Below are positions 9,711 to 18,228 of a DNA stretch of 64,000 nucleotides, piece after piece (within the stretch, counting starts at the first letter, position 1; each line of letters opens with the position of its first letter). The DNA lies in contig NZ_JAZHRV010000001.1 in NCBI RefSeq assembly GCF_036924595.1, positions 5,084,001 to 5,148,000 of the forward strand. Reading direction: 5' to 3'. This stretch comes from Bradyrhizobium algeriense (GTDB lineage: Bacteria > Pseudomonadota > Alphaproteobacteria > Rhizobiales > Xanthobacteraceae). The notes under the pieces are model-generated. The model searched no databases. It worked only from the letters and a program-made list of their open reading frames with translations, and was not told the DNA's origin. Made by a program: the position numbers and the translations under genes.

Positions 9711-10159
9711 ACCCCCGTCGAAGCGAGGTGGACCGCATTCTCGATGCGCTGGTAACAGCCGCAGCGGCAGATATTGCCCGCCATCGCCTCGCGTATCTGA
9801 TCGTGCGTCGGTTTCGGATTTTCGATCAGCAGCGCTGCCGCCTGCATGATCTGGCCGACCTGGCAAAAGCCGCATTGCGGGACATTGAGTTGGCGCCAGG
9901 CCTTCTGAACAGCGTGATCACCCGTCGGATGAAGACCCTCGATCGTCGTGACCTCCCGATCGACCACGTCGGAAACCGACGTGATACAGGCGCGTACCGC
10001 CTGCTTGTCGACGATCACGGTGCATGAACCGCAGAGGGCTTGGCCGCAGCCGAACTTGGTGCCCGTCAGGCCCACCTCATCACGGATAAACCACAGCAGC
10101 GGAAGATCGGGATCGCCATCCCAGTTCAGTTCCTGACCATTAATCTTCACCTTGATCAT
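9707..10159 (-). CDS. [2Fe-2S] small subunit of molybdenum hydroxylase (IorA-like)
   Basis: 150 residues, the usual length. A plant-type ferredoxin domain has C38, C43, C46 and C58 (FGCGQALCGSC ... RACI). The helical [2Fe-2S] domain has C96-x2-C99 (QCGFCQVGQIM) and C131-x-C133 (CRCGCYQRIE). It has no leader, so it is probably carried out with the Tat-tagged large subunit, whose start codon overlaps its stop (ATGA). Together they make the two-subunit IorAB-type enzyme; the FAD subunit of cytosolic xanthine dehydrogenases is absent. Confidence 0.93.
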   Translation of the reverse strand: MIKVKINGQELNWDGDPDLPLLWFIRDEVGLTGTKFGCGQALCGSCTVIVDKQAVRACITSVSDVVDREVTTIEGLHPTGDHAVQKAWRQLNVPQCGFCQVGQIMQAAALLIENPKPTHDQIREAMAGNICRCGCYQRIENAVHLASTGV

Positions 10160-10604
10160 GATCGTCTCTCCCTCCTCCTACAGAGCCGTCATGCGTCTCT
10201 TTGAGGTGAGCGAGAACATCTATCCTGGGGCACCCCCTCGTACGGTCTCAGGCAATGCTGACCTCGCTGAGAAATTGCAGACTGCACCGTAGGGTCTGAA
10301 TGATTGCTGTGTCGGGCCCATCCTCCTGTCTTACTTTCGTTTTGTTCAAGGTATGGACGTCTGAAAAGCTACCACAAATCGGGGCGCATGGAGTTCACAA
10401 CGCCTTGTTTGCTCTTGTATTTAGCGAGGACTGCCTTCTCGAGCGGCGCGCTTTTTGGTCAAGAGCCCTTACGCAGTGGCCCGCACGAGCCCGAGATTTT
10501 TTCGAAGAGTTGGGCTTCGCTGCTGGAGGAGCTGGGAATAGGTGTAACTCTGCGCTAGTCACATTGGGTGTCTACCATTGCCGCGTTCGAGGGACGCTTC
10601 GGAT
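10160..10604. other. Divergent intergenic region (Mo hydroxylase / cytochrome)
   Basis: About 445 bases between the divergent [2Fe-2S] subunit and cytochrome genes. It presumably carries both promoters. Two short open frames on the plus strand look like chance frames with no ribosome site. No operator was recognised. Confidence 0.35.
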
Positions 10605-11468
10605 ATGACTGCAACGATGATCGGGCCCGCTCTCACGTTAGCTTTATCGCTGGTCGCCCTCACAATGCCAACATGGGCAACTGGCCCGACCTTGACGGTG
10701 TCCGCCGATGGCAGTGTCCATATCTTCGATCGGGACGCGCTGCTTGCTCGCACGGATGTCGTCGAAATCACCACGTCGCGTGATGTCGCGTACCGTACTC
10801 CTCGGACGTATCGAGCCGTGGCGCTGGCGAAGTTGCTTGAAGGAGTTGCCATTCCGCCTGATGCCGTGGTGGAAGCGGTAGCGCAAGACGGCTTCGTGAC
10901 GCAACTCCCTCGCGATCTGGTGTACGCCAACGACGGCATCGTCGCGTATGTGGCAATCGAAGCCGCCGACAGGCCGTGGCCGCCAATTCCAGCTAAAGAT
11001 AAGAGCGCAGGCGCCTTCTATATCGTATGGCTCGGCGATCAAGCATCATCCGTCCCAACCATGATGTGGCCCTACCAAATTGTCAGTTTATCGGTGCAAG
11101 ACGCGCCAGCCAAGCGATGGCCCTCGCTGGCGGTTGATCCCATGCTCCCTGCCCTCCATCCGGCGCGAGACGGGCAAACCGTCTTCGTGAACAAATGTTT
11201 CACATGCCACACGATGAACCAGGCAGGATCGGCGTCGGCTGGCCCCGATCTGAATTTGCCGATGAACCCGACGGAGTACTTCACCGATGCCGGTTTGCGC
11301 GCGCTGATCCGAGATCCACGCTCGGTTCGGGTTTGGCCCGAGCAGCGGATGCCCAGCTTTGCCGAAGAGGACCTGAGCGATGAGGAACTCGGCCTGATCT
11401 TGGCGTATTTGAATCACATGTCGGATAGGAAGAGCCGAGCAACGCAGGGTGGCAGCAGCAAACGCTAA
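10605..11468 (+). CDS. Periplasmic mono-haem cytochrome c with N-terminal molybdopterin-oxidoreductase-like domain
   Basis: About 287 residues from the ATG at 10605 (a TTG 27 bases upstream is also in frame). A signal peptide (LTLALSLVALTMPTWA) leads into a ~150-residue domain with YRAVALAKLLEGV, AQDGFVTQLP and FYIVWL, reminiscent of the substrate domain of sulfite-oxidase-type proteins, though the Mo-ligand Cys is not evident. The C-terminal cytochrome c domain has CFTCH near residue 200 and the likely axial Met in QRMPSFAEEDLSDEE. Placed divergently from a secreted Mo hydroxylase, it is a plausible electron acceptor for it (inferred). Confidence 0.8.
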   Translation: MTATMIGPALTLALSLVALTMPTWATGPTLTVSADGSVHIFDRDALLARTDVVEITTSRDVAYRTPRTYRAVALAKLLEGVAIPPDAVVEAVAQDGFVTQLPRDLVYANDGIVAYVAIEAADRPWPPIPAKDKSAGAFYIVWLGDQASSVPTMMWPYQIVSLSVQDAPAKRWPSLAVDPMLPALHPARDGQTVFVNKCFTCHTMNQAGSASAGPDLNLPMNPTEYFTDAGLRALIRDPRSVRVWPEQRMPSFAEEDLSDEELGLILAYLNHMSDRKSRATQGGSSKR

Positions 11469-12160
11469 GTAAATCGTAAAACTCGATTACGGTTAGCGAC
11501 AATGAGGGTGTCGTCGCCGCCGACAGGCGTCATCGGCACTTGCAGACCGGCCACGGGCGGCCGAGCCATGACTGCTTCAGCCGTTTTGCTCGGAAGCTAT
11601 TCAGAAAAATCGAATCCGTGGCGGCCGGCGGTGCCGCGTTCGATCTTGCCGTTGCAGTTACTTGTCGAATATCTTGCGCTGGCACTTATCGAACCTGCCG
11701 CGCCAAGCTGACGATGTCCGTTGATAGGGGCAAAGCGGAGCCTCGCGCTTGGGCGCGTCGAGGTCCGGCAAATGACCCCGATTCGGACATTGGGGTCACT
11801 GGTTTTGGCAGAATTATTTGTGCCGCGTCGGCCAATGTGAGGTCTTTTGGATGGGCATCGGATCGTGTAATCTTGTTTAGAGCTGCTCTTCCAGACGGGA
11901 CGTGCCGACGTCTCCGTTCGAGGCGAATCCGCAGCGGGGAATGCCGTCGGCGGGCATCGCACTCTCAATAAAGCCGACAGTCCTTTTGTGCCGGTTTCTC
12001 ACCGGGCACTCGCCGTGCCGCACAGGCACGCGAAATGCTTGCTTTGACAGCAACGAAGGAGCGGCGCGCGACCCCCTCAGCAAACGTACCGTGAGCGACC
12101 ATTGCGGCCGTGTGAGCTGCGGGCGTCGGCATTGCGAGCAACGAAGGGAGGAGCTGCAAG
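11469..12160. other. Long intergenic region before the TRAP operon
   Basis: About 690 bases without a credible gene. It includes a short hairpin (GACCCCGA ... TGGGGTC near 11774-11797) that resembles pieces of the Bradyrhizobium intergenic repeats seen elsewhere here. The TRAP promoter should lie near the right end. No regulator gene adjoins. Confidence 0.35.
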
Positions 12161-13234
12161 ATGGTGAAATCCACACTGTTAATGGGATTCGTGGGGCTAT
12201 CCGCCTTGGCGCTCACGGCGGTGACCACAGATGCGAACGCGCAGGACAAAGTCCGCTGGAAGATGCAGAGCGCGTTCGGCAGTCAGCTGCCACACCTCGG
12301 CACCTCGGGCGTGCGCTTCGCGAAGAATGTCGAGCGGTTGTCGGGCGGCAAACTGGAGATCAAGTTCTACGAGCCCGGTGCGCTGATCCCGCCGCTGGAG
12401 TGCTTCGACGCGGTGGCCAAGGGCTCGATCGAATCGTGCTGGACGACGCCCGGCTACCACACCGGCAAGTACCCCGCGCTTGCCTTCTTCACCACCGTGC
12501 CGTTCGGCCCGCCCATCGGCGAGTTCCTCGGCTGGAAGTGGTTCGGCGGCGGCAACCAGTTGCGCAATGAGATCTACGCCAAGCACGGCCTGTTTGCGAT
12601 CGACTCCTTCGCCATCGCGCCCGAGACCTCCGGCTGGTTCCGCAACGAGATCAAGTCGATCGAGGAACTGAAGGGGCTGAAGATGCGGTTCTTCGGCCTT
12701 GGCGCGCAGGTGATGCAGAAGCTCGGCGTCTCCACCCAGTTGATGGCAGCGGCTGACATCTATCCTGCGCTGGAACGCGGCGTGATCGACGCGACCGAGT
12801 TCTCGATGCCGACGATGGACACCAAGTTGGGCTTCCATCAGATCGCCAAGTTCAACTATTTCCCAGGCTGGCATCAGCAGACCTCGGTGAGCGAGCTTCT
12901 GATGAACAAGGCGGCCTGGGAGGCCCTGTCGGATCAGAACAAGGCGATCATCGAGATCGCCCTCGGCGAATCCATCATGCACACCTACGTCGAGAGCGAC
13001 CACGCCCAGTTCGCGGCGATGGCCGAGATGCGCGACAAGCACAAGGTTCAGATCAAGCGCTGGAGCGACCAAGACCTGGCCACGCTGGAGAAGGCCTGGC
13101 TGGAAGTGCTGGCGGAGGAATCGGCCAAGGACCCGCTGTTCAAGAAGGTCGCCGACCACTACCTGGACTACCGCAAGAAGTTCTCGGTTTGGGGCGCATC
13201 GCAGGCGATGAAAACCACCTATCAGAAGGATTGA
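12161..13234 (+). CDS. dctP: TRAP transporter periplasmic solute-binding protein
   Basis: 357 residues with a Sec signal peptide (LMGFVGLSALALTAVTTDANA) and a strong AAGGGAGGAG ribosome site. It has the DctP fold: KVRWKMQSAF at the mature N-terminus, then IEELKGLKMRFFGLGAQVMQ with the conserved substrate-carboxylate Arg, ALERGVIDATEF, and WHQQTSVSELLMN. It is most like the subgroup annotated for mannitol/chloroaromatic or 2-oxo acid uptake, but the ligand is not predictable. It is the first gene of a P-Q-M operon. Confidence 0.93.
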   Translation: MVKSTLLMGFVGLSALALTAVTTDANAQDKVRWKMQSAFGSQLPHLGTSGVRFAKNVERLSGGKLEIKFYEPGALIPPLECFDAVAKGSIESCWTTPGYHTGKYPALAFFTTVPFGPPIGEFLGWKWFGGGNQLRNEIYAKHGLFAIDSFAIAPETSGWFRNEIKSIEELKGLKMRFFGLGAQVMQKLGVSTQLMAAADIYPALERGVIDATEFSMPTMDTKLGFHQIAKFNYFPGWHQQTSVSELLMNKAAWEALSDQNKAIIEIALGESIMHTYVESDHAQFAAMAEMRDKHKVQIKRWSDQDLATLEKAWLEVLAEESAKDPLFKKVADHYLDYRKKFSVWGASQAMKTTYQKD

Positions 13235-13507
13235 GCGGAGGCAGCCGATGCAGCGCGGGGCTGCGCCAGCTCCTGCTGGGGAAGTTGCCTCGCCGGGCGG
13301 CGATGAGATCAGCCGAACAGCCCGGTAGCCGATTGGCCGCGCGCGCATCTCAATCCTGATGCGGTGCGCGAGGGGGAGGATCGTGTCTGCCGATGGCGCA
13401 GCAGTTGCTGAGGCAGGGCAGGCAAAATGGCGGAGGGGGAACGTGTCTGGAGAACGGTTGCGCACGGTGCACTGCCGCGGGTTCCGCCACAGCAGGACTT
13501 TGTTGCG

Positions 13508-14068
13508 ATGAGTGCATTGCTGAAGCTGGCCGAGAGTATGCGGCGGGCGCTCGAGGTTGTTGCCCTGGCGTCCGGTTGGCTGCTCGTCATCATGGCGTGC
13601 GTGACCACGTTCGATGTCGTCGCGCGCAAGTTTGGCTTGCAGCTGCCGTACACCAGGCTGCAAGAGCTGGAATGGCACTTCCACGCCGCGATCTTCTCGC
13701 TTTGGATGGGCTACTGCTACACGATCAACGCGCATCCGCGGGTCGATACGTTCACCGAGATGATGTCGTATCGCGGCAGGGCATGGATCGAACTCGCCGG
13801 CTGCCTCGTGCTGGCGCTGCCCTACATGGCGCTGGTCGCTTACTACAGCCTGGATTTCGTTGCGCAGTCCTATCGGCTCGGCGAGCAGTCCGATAGCACG
13901 GTCGGGTTGACCCACCGCTGGATCATCAAGGGCATCTACGCTGCCGGGCTGTGGATGGTGGTGCTCGGCATCCTCAGCGTACTGCTCCGCGTGATCGTCT
14001 TCCTGTTCGGTGATAAGTCGGAGCAGGAAGTCAACCTGCAAATCGGACATGTAATTACGGACGTCTAA
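13508..14068 (+). CDS. dctQ: TRAP transporter small permease subunit
   Basis: 186 residues from the ATG at 13508, which begins the hydrophobic protein; an in-frame ATG at 13427 would add a hydrophilic 27-residue tail and cannot be excluded. It has four membrane spans, including ALASGWLLVIMACVTTFDVV, HFHAAIFSLWMGYCYTINA with the conserved W/H motif near ELEWHF, and LWMVVLGILSVLLRVIVFLF. It lies 20 bases before the large permease gene. Confidence 0.88.
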   Translation: MSALLKLAESMRRALEVVALASGWLLVIMACVTTFDVVARKFGLQLPYTRLQELEWHFHAAIFSLWMGYCYTINAHPRVDTFTEMMSYRGRAWIELAGCLVLALPYMALVAYYSLDFVAQSYRLGEQSDSTVGLTHRWIIKGIYAAGLWMVVLGILSVLLRVIVFLFGDKSEQEVNLQIGHVITDV

Positions 14069-14088
14069 TCCAACCGGAGGACTCCAAC

Positions 14089-15471
14089 GTGCTCGACTGG
14101 CTGGCCGATAATCTCGCTCTGATCATGTTCGTGTCGATGTTTTTCTTCATTTTCATCGGCTACCCGGTCGCCTACATCATGGGCGGACTGGCGCTCGTCT
14201 TTGCCGTCTTCGGCGCCTGGCTCGGCACGTTCAACCTGATCGGCCTGTCCGATATCGTACTGCGCATGTGGGGCGGGGTCGCCAACGATCCGGTCCTGGC
14301 GTCGATCCCCATGTTCATCTTCATGGGCGCGATCCTGGAGCGATCGGGCTCCGCCAAGGACATGCTGGACGCAACCGAGGTCCTGCTCAAATGGTGCCCG
14401 GGCGCGCTGGCGGTTTCCGTGATGGTGATGGGCACGATCCTGGCGGCGCCGATCGGCGTGGTCGGCGCCGCGGTGATCACGCTGTCGGTGATCGCCCTGC
14501 CGCAGATGCTGGCCGCGGGCTACGACAAGCGGCTTGCCATCGGCACCATCGCCTCGGCCGGAACGCTCGGCATCCTGATTCCGCCGGCCATCATGCTGGT
14601 GGTGATGGCGGAGATGCTGTCGACCTCGGCAGGCAACCTGTTTCTCGCCGCCATCATGCCGGGCTTCCTGCTTTCCGGCCTCTACCTCGTCTATATCGTG
14701 CTCGTCGCCATCTTCAGGCCAGGCGCCGCGCCCAAGCTGCCGCCCGGCTACGGGCCGCAGACCCGCCGTGCGTTCTGGTACGCCCTCTGGCGGGGCCTGT
14801 TCCCCATGACGGCGCTGCTGGTGATCGTGCTCGGCTCGATCTTCGCCGGCTGGGCCACGCCCACGGAGAGCGGTGCTGTCGGCGTGCTCGGCTCCATGTT
14901 CATCGCCGCGCTGAACAGGCGCATGACGTTCAAGATGATGAACGAGGCGATCTATTCGTCCTGCCGCGCCAACGGCCTGGTGTTCCTGATCTTCCTCGGC
15001 GCGACCGGCTTCTCCTACGTGTTCCGCGTGCTCGGCGGCGACGACCTGATGATCTCGACGCTCACCCATTTCGGCATCGACACCAAGTGGGAAATGCTCA
15101 CCTTCATCATGGTTCTGATCTTCCTGCTCGGCTTCCCGTTCGAGTGGATCGAGATCTGCCTGATCGTCCTGCCGGTGTTCGGGCCGATCCTGTTGAAGTA
15201 CGACTTCTCCGACCACATCGGCAGCAACGCTGCCCTGATGACCTGGTTCGGCACGTTGGTTGCGGTCAATCTACAGACCGCGTTCATGACGCCGCCGTTC
15301 GGGGCGACGCTGTTCTACATGAAGGGCACGGCGCCGCCGGGGGTCACCATGAACGACGTATTCTCGGCCATGTATCCGTTCGTTGCGCTGCAGGTGCTCG
15401 GCTTGATGCTGTGCATTTATTTCCCGGGCATCAGTCTGTGGCTGCCGAGACTGGCCGGCTTCGTCGAATAG
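14089..15471 (+). CDS. dctM: TRAP transporter large permease subunit
   Basis: 460 residues with a GTG start preceded by CCGGAGGA. It is a 12-13 span DctM protein, with IGYPVAYIMGGLALVFA near the N-terminus, GTLGILIPPAIMLVV and FAGWATPTESGAVGVLG, the hallmark TRAP-M signatures. With the P and Q genes it forms a complete sodium- or proton-coupled importer. The large open frames antisense to and out of phase with this gene (for example minus strand 14065-15216) are codon-bias shadows. Confidence 0.95.
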   Translation: MLDWLADNLALIMFVSMFFFIFIGYPVAYIMGGLALVFAVFGAWLGTFNLIGLSDIVLRMWGGVANDPVLASIPMFIFMGAILERSGSAKDMLDATEVLLKWCPGALAVSVMVMGTILAAPIGVVGAAVITLSVIALPQMLAAGYDKRLAIGTIASAGTLGILIPPAIMLVVMAEMLSTSAGNLFLAAIMPGFLLSGLYLVYIVLVAIFRPGAAPKLPPGYGPQTRRAFWYALWRGLFPMTALLVIVLGSIFAGWATPTESGAVGVLGSMFIAALNRRMTFKMMNEAIYSSCRANGLVFLIFLGATGFSYVFRVLGGDDLMISTLTHFGIDTKWEMLTFIMVLIFLLGFPFEWIEICLIVLPVFGPILLKYDFSDHIGSNAALMTWFGTLVAVNLQTAFMTPPFGATLFYMKGTAPPGVTMNDVFSAMYPFVALQVLGLMLCIYFPGISLWLPRLAGFVE

Positions 15472-15654
15472 CCACCATTTCCTTGGGGCACGGAAGTTCG
15501 GCTTCGGGGTACCGGAAACGGATCACAGAGTTTGCTGCGCAGAACCAATTGGTGACGATCTCCCCGATCAGAGAATATATCGAAGCCAGCGGCTTGATGT
15601 CCTATGGGCTGAACTTCTGTGAGCACTATGGCCGGCCGCCTACTATGTCGGCGG

Positions 15655-15865
15655 GGGTTTATAAGGTACGCACCCAAGCGACCTACCAGTCGAGGTACCA
15701 AAAACATTTGAATTCATCATCAACCTTACCACTGCTAAGTCGCTCGGCCTCGCCGTTGCGCAGACCCTGCTCGCCCGCCGACGAGGTAATCGAATTAGTG
15801 GCGACTTCCGTTGTTGGCGGCACTTTTCGGACGCCAGCTTTTCGGTGGATGTCCGCTTTGCGCCA
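15655..15865. repeat. Composite intergenic repeat, copy 1 (R3 + R2)
   Basis: R3 part at about 15655-15797 contains CCGCCGACGAGGTAATCGAA; the R2 core ATGTCCGCTTTGCGCCA is at 15849-15865. The same two blocks in the same order and spacing recur at 34054-34244. Such blocks are common non-coding repeats in Bradyrhizobium and yield spurious short open frames on the minus strand. Confidence 0.7.
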
Positions 15866-15898
15866 GAAGTGGTCGTTCCAGTGAATTCTGCTTTTGAC

Positions 15899-16053
15899 CC
15901 AGGCTGTGTGAAAACGTGCGCGAGCGGAGAATGCACAGAATTGTCGTCCCTTGCACCCCTTCGACTGTGGCGGCCAGCGTTCTTCTTTTCTCATTCGTGA
16001 TCGAGACAAACCTTCTACGTGCAGGTTTGACGTTAAGTTTTCACACAGCCTGG
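15899..16053. mobile_element. MITE-like element with 17-bp perfect terminal inverted repeats
   Basis: CCAGGCTGTGTGAAAAC at 15899-15915 is exactly inverted at 16037-16053. The ~155-bp interval has no transposase. GACCC occurs at 15896-15900 and at 16053-16057, overlapping the repeat ends by a base or two, which may be a target duplication. Size, ends and lack of coding fit a non-autonomous transposon derivative. The rest of the intergenic region (15472-16254) shows only the composite repeat to its left. Confidence 0.6.
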
Positions 16054-16254
16054 ACCCAAGTGAGACACCCGCGTTTGCTGACATAGTTAGGCTTTTCAGA
16101 GTATTTGACGCCTCGACCGTCTTGTTTAGGCGTCCCTGGCCCCATCGAACTGAAAGTCGGATCGGGGAGCGTTCATCATCGCGCCAGGATTTGTCCTGAC
16201 TGCTTAAAGTAAATTTTGTGGTCGATGCTATCCAACAGCCTTTTTTAGTCCGAA

Positions 16255-18228
16255 CTAGTGCCGGAACGCTTCGGCCGGCTCGAGCGCCGCGGCGCGCAAG
16301 GCGGGATAGACTCCGGACAGCAGACCGATCACCCCGCCGACGGCTGGCGCGAGCAAGGGAGCGAGCGGGTCGAGCACCGGCGTCCAGACCTGATACGCTG
16401 AGACACCCACCACGATCAGCACGCCGACGCTGGATCCGAGCAGTCCCCCTACGACACCCATGGACGCACTCTCAATGAGGAACTGTGAAGCGATGTGGCG
16501 GCGGGTCGCGCCGATGGCGCGGCGCAGTCCGATCTCCGCCGTCCGCTCCATCACGCCCACCAGGGTGATATTTGCGATCCCGAGTGCGCCGACCACGAGC
16601 GACAGGCCGCCCAGCAGCAGGAACATCATATTGAGGTCGGTTTGCACGTCGTCGCGCACGCGCCGCGGCTCCTGCGGCAGTTGCACGCGAAGCGTGCGCG
16701 GGTCGTCCGGCCGTAGCGCCGCCCGCGCCTGCAGCGCGATCAGGGAAGCGGCGCCGATCTTCGTCTCCACGACCACCACGCCAGGCCCGAACAGACTGAA
16801 ATGCCGTCGCGCCGTGCCCTCGGGAATAATGACCGAACCAAGCAGTTCCGGCTTTCGCACCACATCACGGAGGATACCGATCACGAGGTAGAGCTCGTCG
16901 CCGACATAGATCGCGGGCAGCCGCTCGACTCCAGCGATGCCCAGGCGGCGCGCGGCATCGGGGCCGAGGATCGCAACTCGCTCGGCGCGGGCAGAATGCC
17001 CCCCGTCGATAAACCGTCCCGAGGCGAGGTCGGCGCGCACGGCGCGGAACAAATCCGGCGAGGCGGCGCGCACCGCCAGTTTGAATGCTGTCTGATTGGA
17101 CGGATCTATCACCGGAGAGGCGCTGACGAGCATGTCATGGACGTTGACGTCGCTGAGCAGGCCCGCAGCCACGACACCGTTCAGCCGGACCAGCCGTTCC
17201 GGCGCGTCCCATGGAATGGCACGCGGATCAATCGTGCCGGTCGCCATTCCCGGCCGCGCCGTGATGAACAACTCCGTGGCTGCGAGTTGATCGAACTGAC
17301 TGATGATGCGGTTACCGGCGGTTCGCGTAAGACCGATAGTGGCTACCAGCGCCGACATACCGATCACAATGCCAAGTACCGTCAGCGCCATACGGGCCGG
17401 CCGCGCGATCGCCCCGGCCATGGCCTCGGAGACGAGGTCGCGCATCGTGATCCCCGACGCCGCAATGCGCGCCCTGGATGGAGGTGGCAATGCCGTCTCG
17501 CTTCCACCAAAGAGCCGGCCATCCTTCATGTTGACCCGGCGCGAACCCCGGCGCGCGACGTTTTCGTCGTGCGTGACGACGACGATCGTCATGCCCTCCT
17601 TGTTGAGCTCGGTGAAGAAATCGAGGATCGACTCGGTGTTCTTGGAATCGAGATTGCCAGTCGGCTCATCGCACAAGAGCAGGCTCGGTGATCCCATCAG
17701 GGCGCGGGCGATCGCCACCCGCTGACATTCGCCCCCGGACAATTTGGAAGGCAGGAAATTCGCGCGATGCTCGAGGCCGACGCGGCGAATTTCCTCCATC
17801 GCCCGCTCGCGCCGCCCGCGTCCGGCCTGCCGGCGGTATACTTCCGCCAGCATGACGTTCTCGAGGACAGTGCGATAGGGCAGCAGGTGGAATGACTGAA
17901 AGATGAATCCAACGCGGCGGCTGCGCAGCCCGGCCCGCTCATTCTCGCTCAGCTTTGTCGTTTCGATACCGTCAAAAACGTACTGTCCGCTGGTCGGCCG
18001 ATCGAGGCAACCGAGGATATTCAACAGCGTGGATTTCCCCGAGCCGGACGGACCGGTTATCGACAGCCATTCGCCGCGCCGCAACACGAGGTCGACGTCA
18101 ACCAGTGCATCGACCGCGGGATCGGTCCCGAATCGCTTGCACACTTTACGCAGGTCGAGCACATGGTCGGCATCGGCAGCAACCTCCTTGGTCGGCAATG
18201 CCTGCCGTATGTCTTCCATGAAACTCAT
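16255..18228 (-). CDS. MacB-like ABC transporter, ATPase fused to permease
   Basis: 657 residues. The N-terminal ATPase has Walker A GPSGSGKST at 59-67, signature LSGGECQRVAIARAL and Walker B LLLCDEPTGNLDS followed by an H-loop VVTHDE. The C-terminal half has the MacB periplasmic domain (after a first span near ARMALTVLGIVIGMSALVAT) and three closing FtsX spans (LLLGGLSLVVGALGIANITL, then GVVGGLLGSSVGVLIVV). MacB-type proteins are mechanotransmitters that export peptides, lipoproteins or toxins with an adaptor. The ATG overlaps the adaptor stop (ATGA), so the two are translationally coupled. It is the last gene of the export cluster. Confidence 0.92.
   Translation of the reverse strand: MSFMEDIRQALPTKEVAADADHVLDLRKVCKRFGTDPAVDALVDVDLVLRRGEWLSITGPSGSGKSTLLNILGCLDRPTSGQYVFDGIETTKLSENERAGLRSRRVGFIFQSFHLLPYRTVLENVMLAEVYRRQAGRGRRERAMEEIRRVGLEHRANFLPSKLSGGECQRVAIARALMGSPSLLLCDEPTGNLDSKNTESILDFFTELNKEGMTIVVVTHDENVARRGSRRVNMKDGRLFGGSETALPPPSRARIAASGITMRDLVSEAMAGAIARPARMALTVLGIVIGMSALVATIGLTRTAGNRIISQFDQLAATELFITARPGMATGTIDPRAIPWDAPERLVRLNGVVAAGLLSDVNVHDMLVSASPVIDPSNQTAFKLAVRAASPDLFRAVRADLASGRFIDGGHSARAERVAILGPDAARRLGIAGVERLPAIYVGDELYLVIGILRDVVRKPELLGSVIIPEGTARRHFSLFGPGVVVVETKIGAASLIALQARAALRPDDPRTLRVQLPQEPRRVRDDVQTDLNMMFLLLGGLSLVVGALGIANITLVGVMERTAEIGLRRAIGATRRHIASQFLIESASMGVVGGLLGSSVGVLIVVGVSAYQVWTPVLDPLAPLLAPAVGGVIGLLSGVYPALRAAALEPAEAFRH

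Noticed and set aside
10300..10608. Overlapping 102- and 84-codon frames in the gap before the cytochrome gene
   Set aside because: No ribosome site, no leader and no homology; the gap is better read as a divergent promoter region.
12197..14050. 617-codon open frame on the minus strand opposite the TRAP solute-binding and small permease genes
   Set aside because: It is the antisense shadow of two well-recognised genes in high-GC DNA; its translation is His/Asp/Arg-rich low complexity with no family match or ribosome site.
14065..15884. Long open frames opposite (14065-15216) and out of phase (14268-15884) with the TRAP large permease
   Set aside because: The DctM reading in the third frame is unmistakable; these frames have Arg/Asp/His-biased shadows typical of high-GC third-position bias.
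15643..16084. Minus-strand short frames (about 97 and 133 codons) between the TRAP operon and the MacB-like gene
   Set aside because: They are translations of the R3/R2 intergenic repeats and the MITE-like element, a frequent mis-annotation in Bradyrhizobium genomes.
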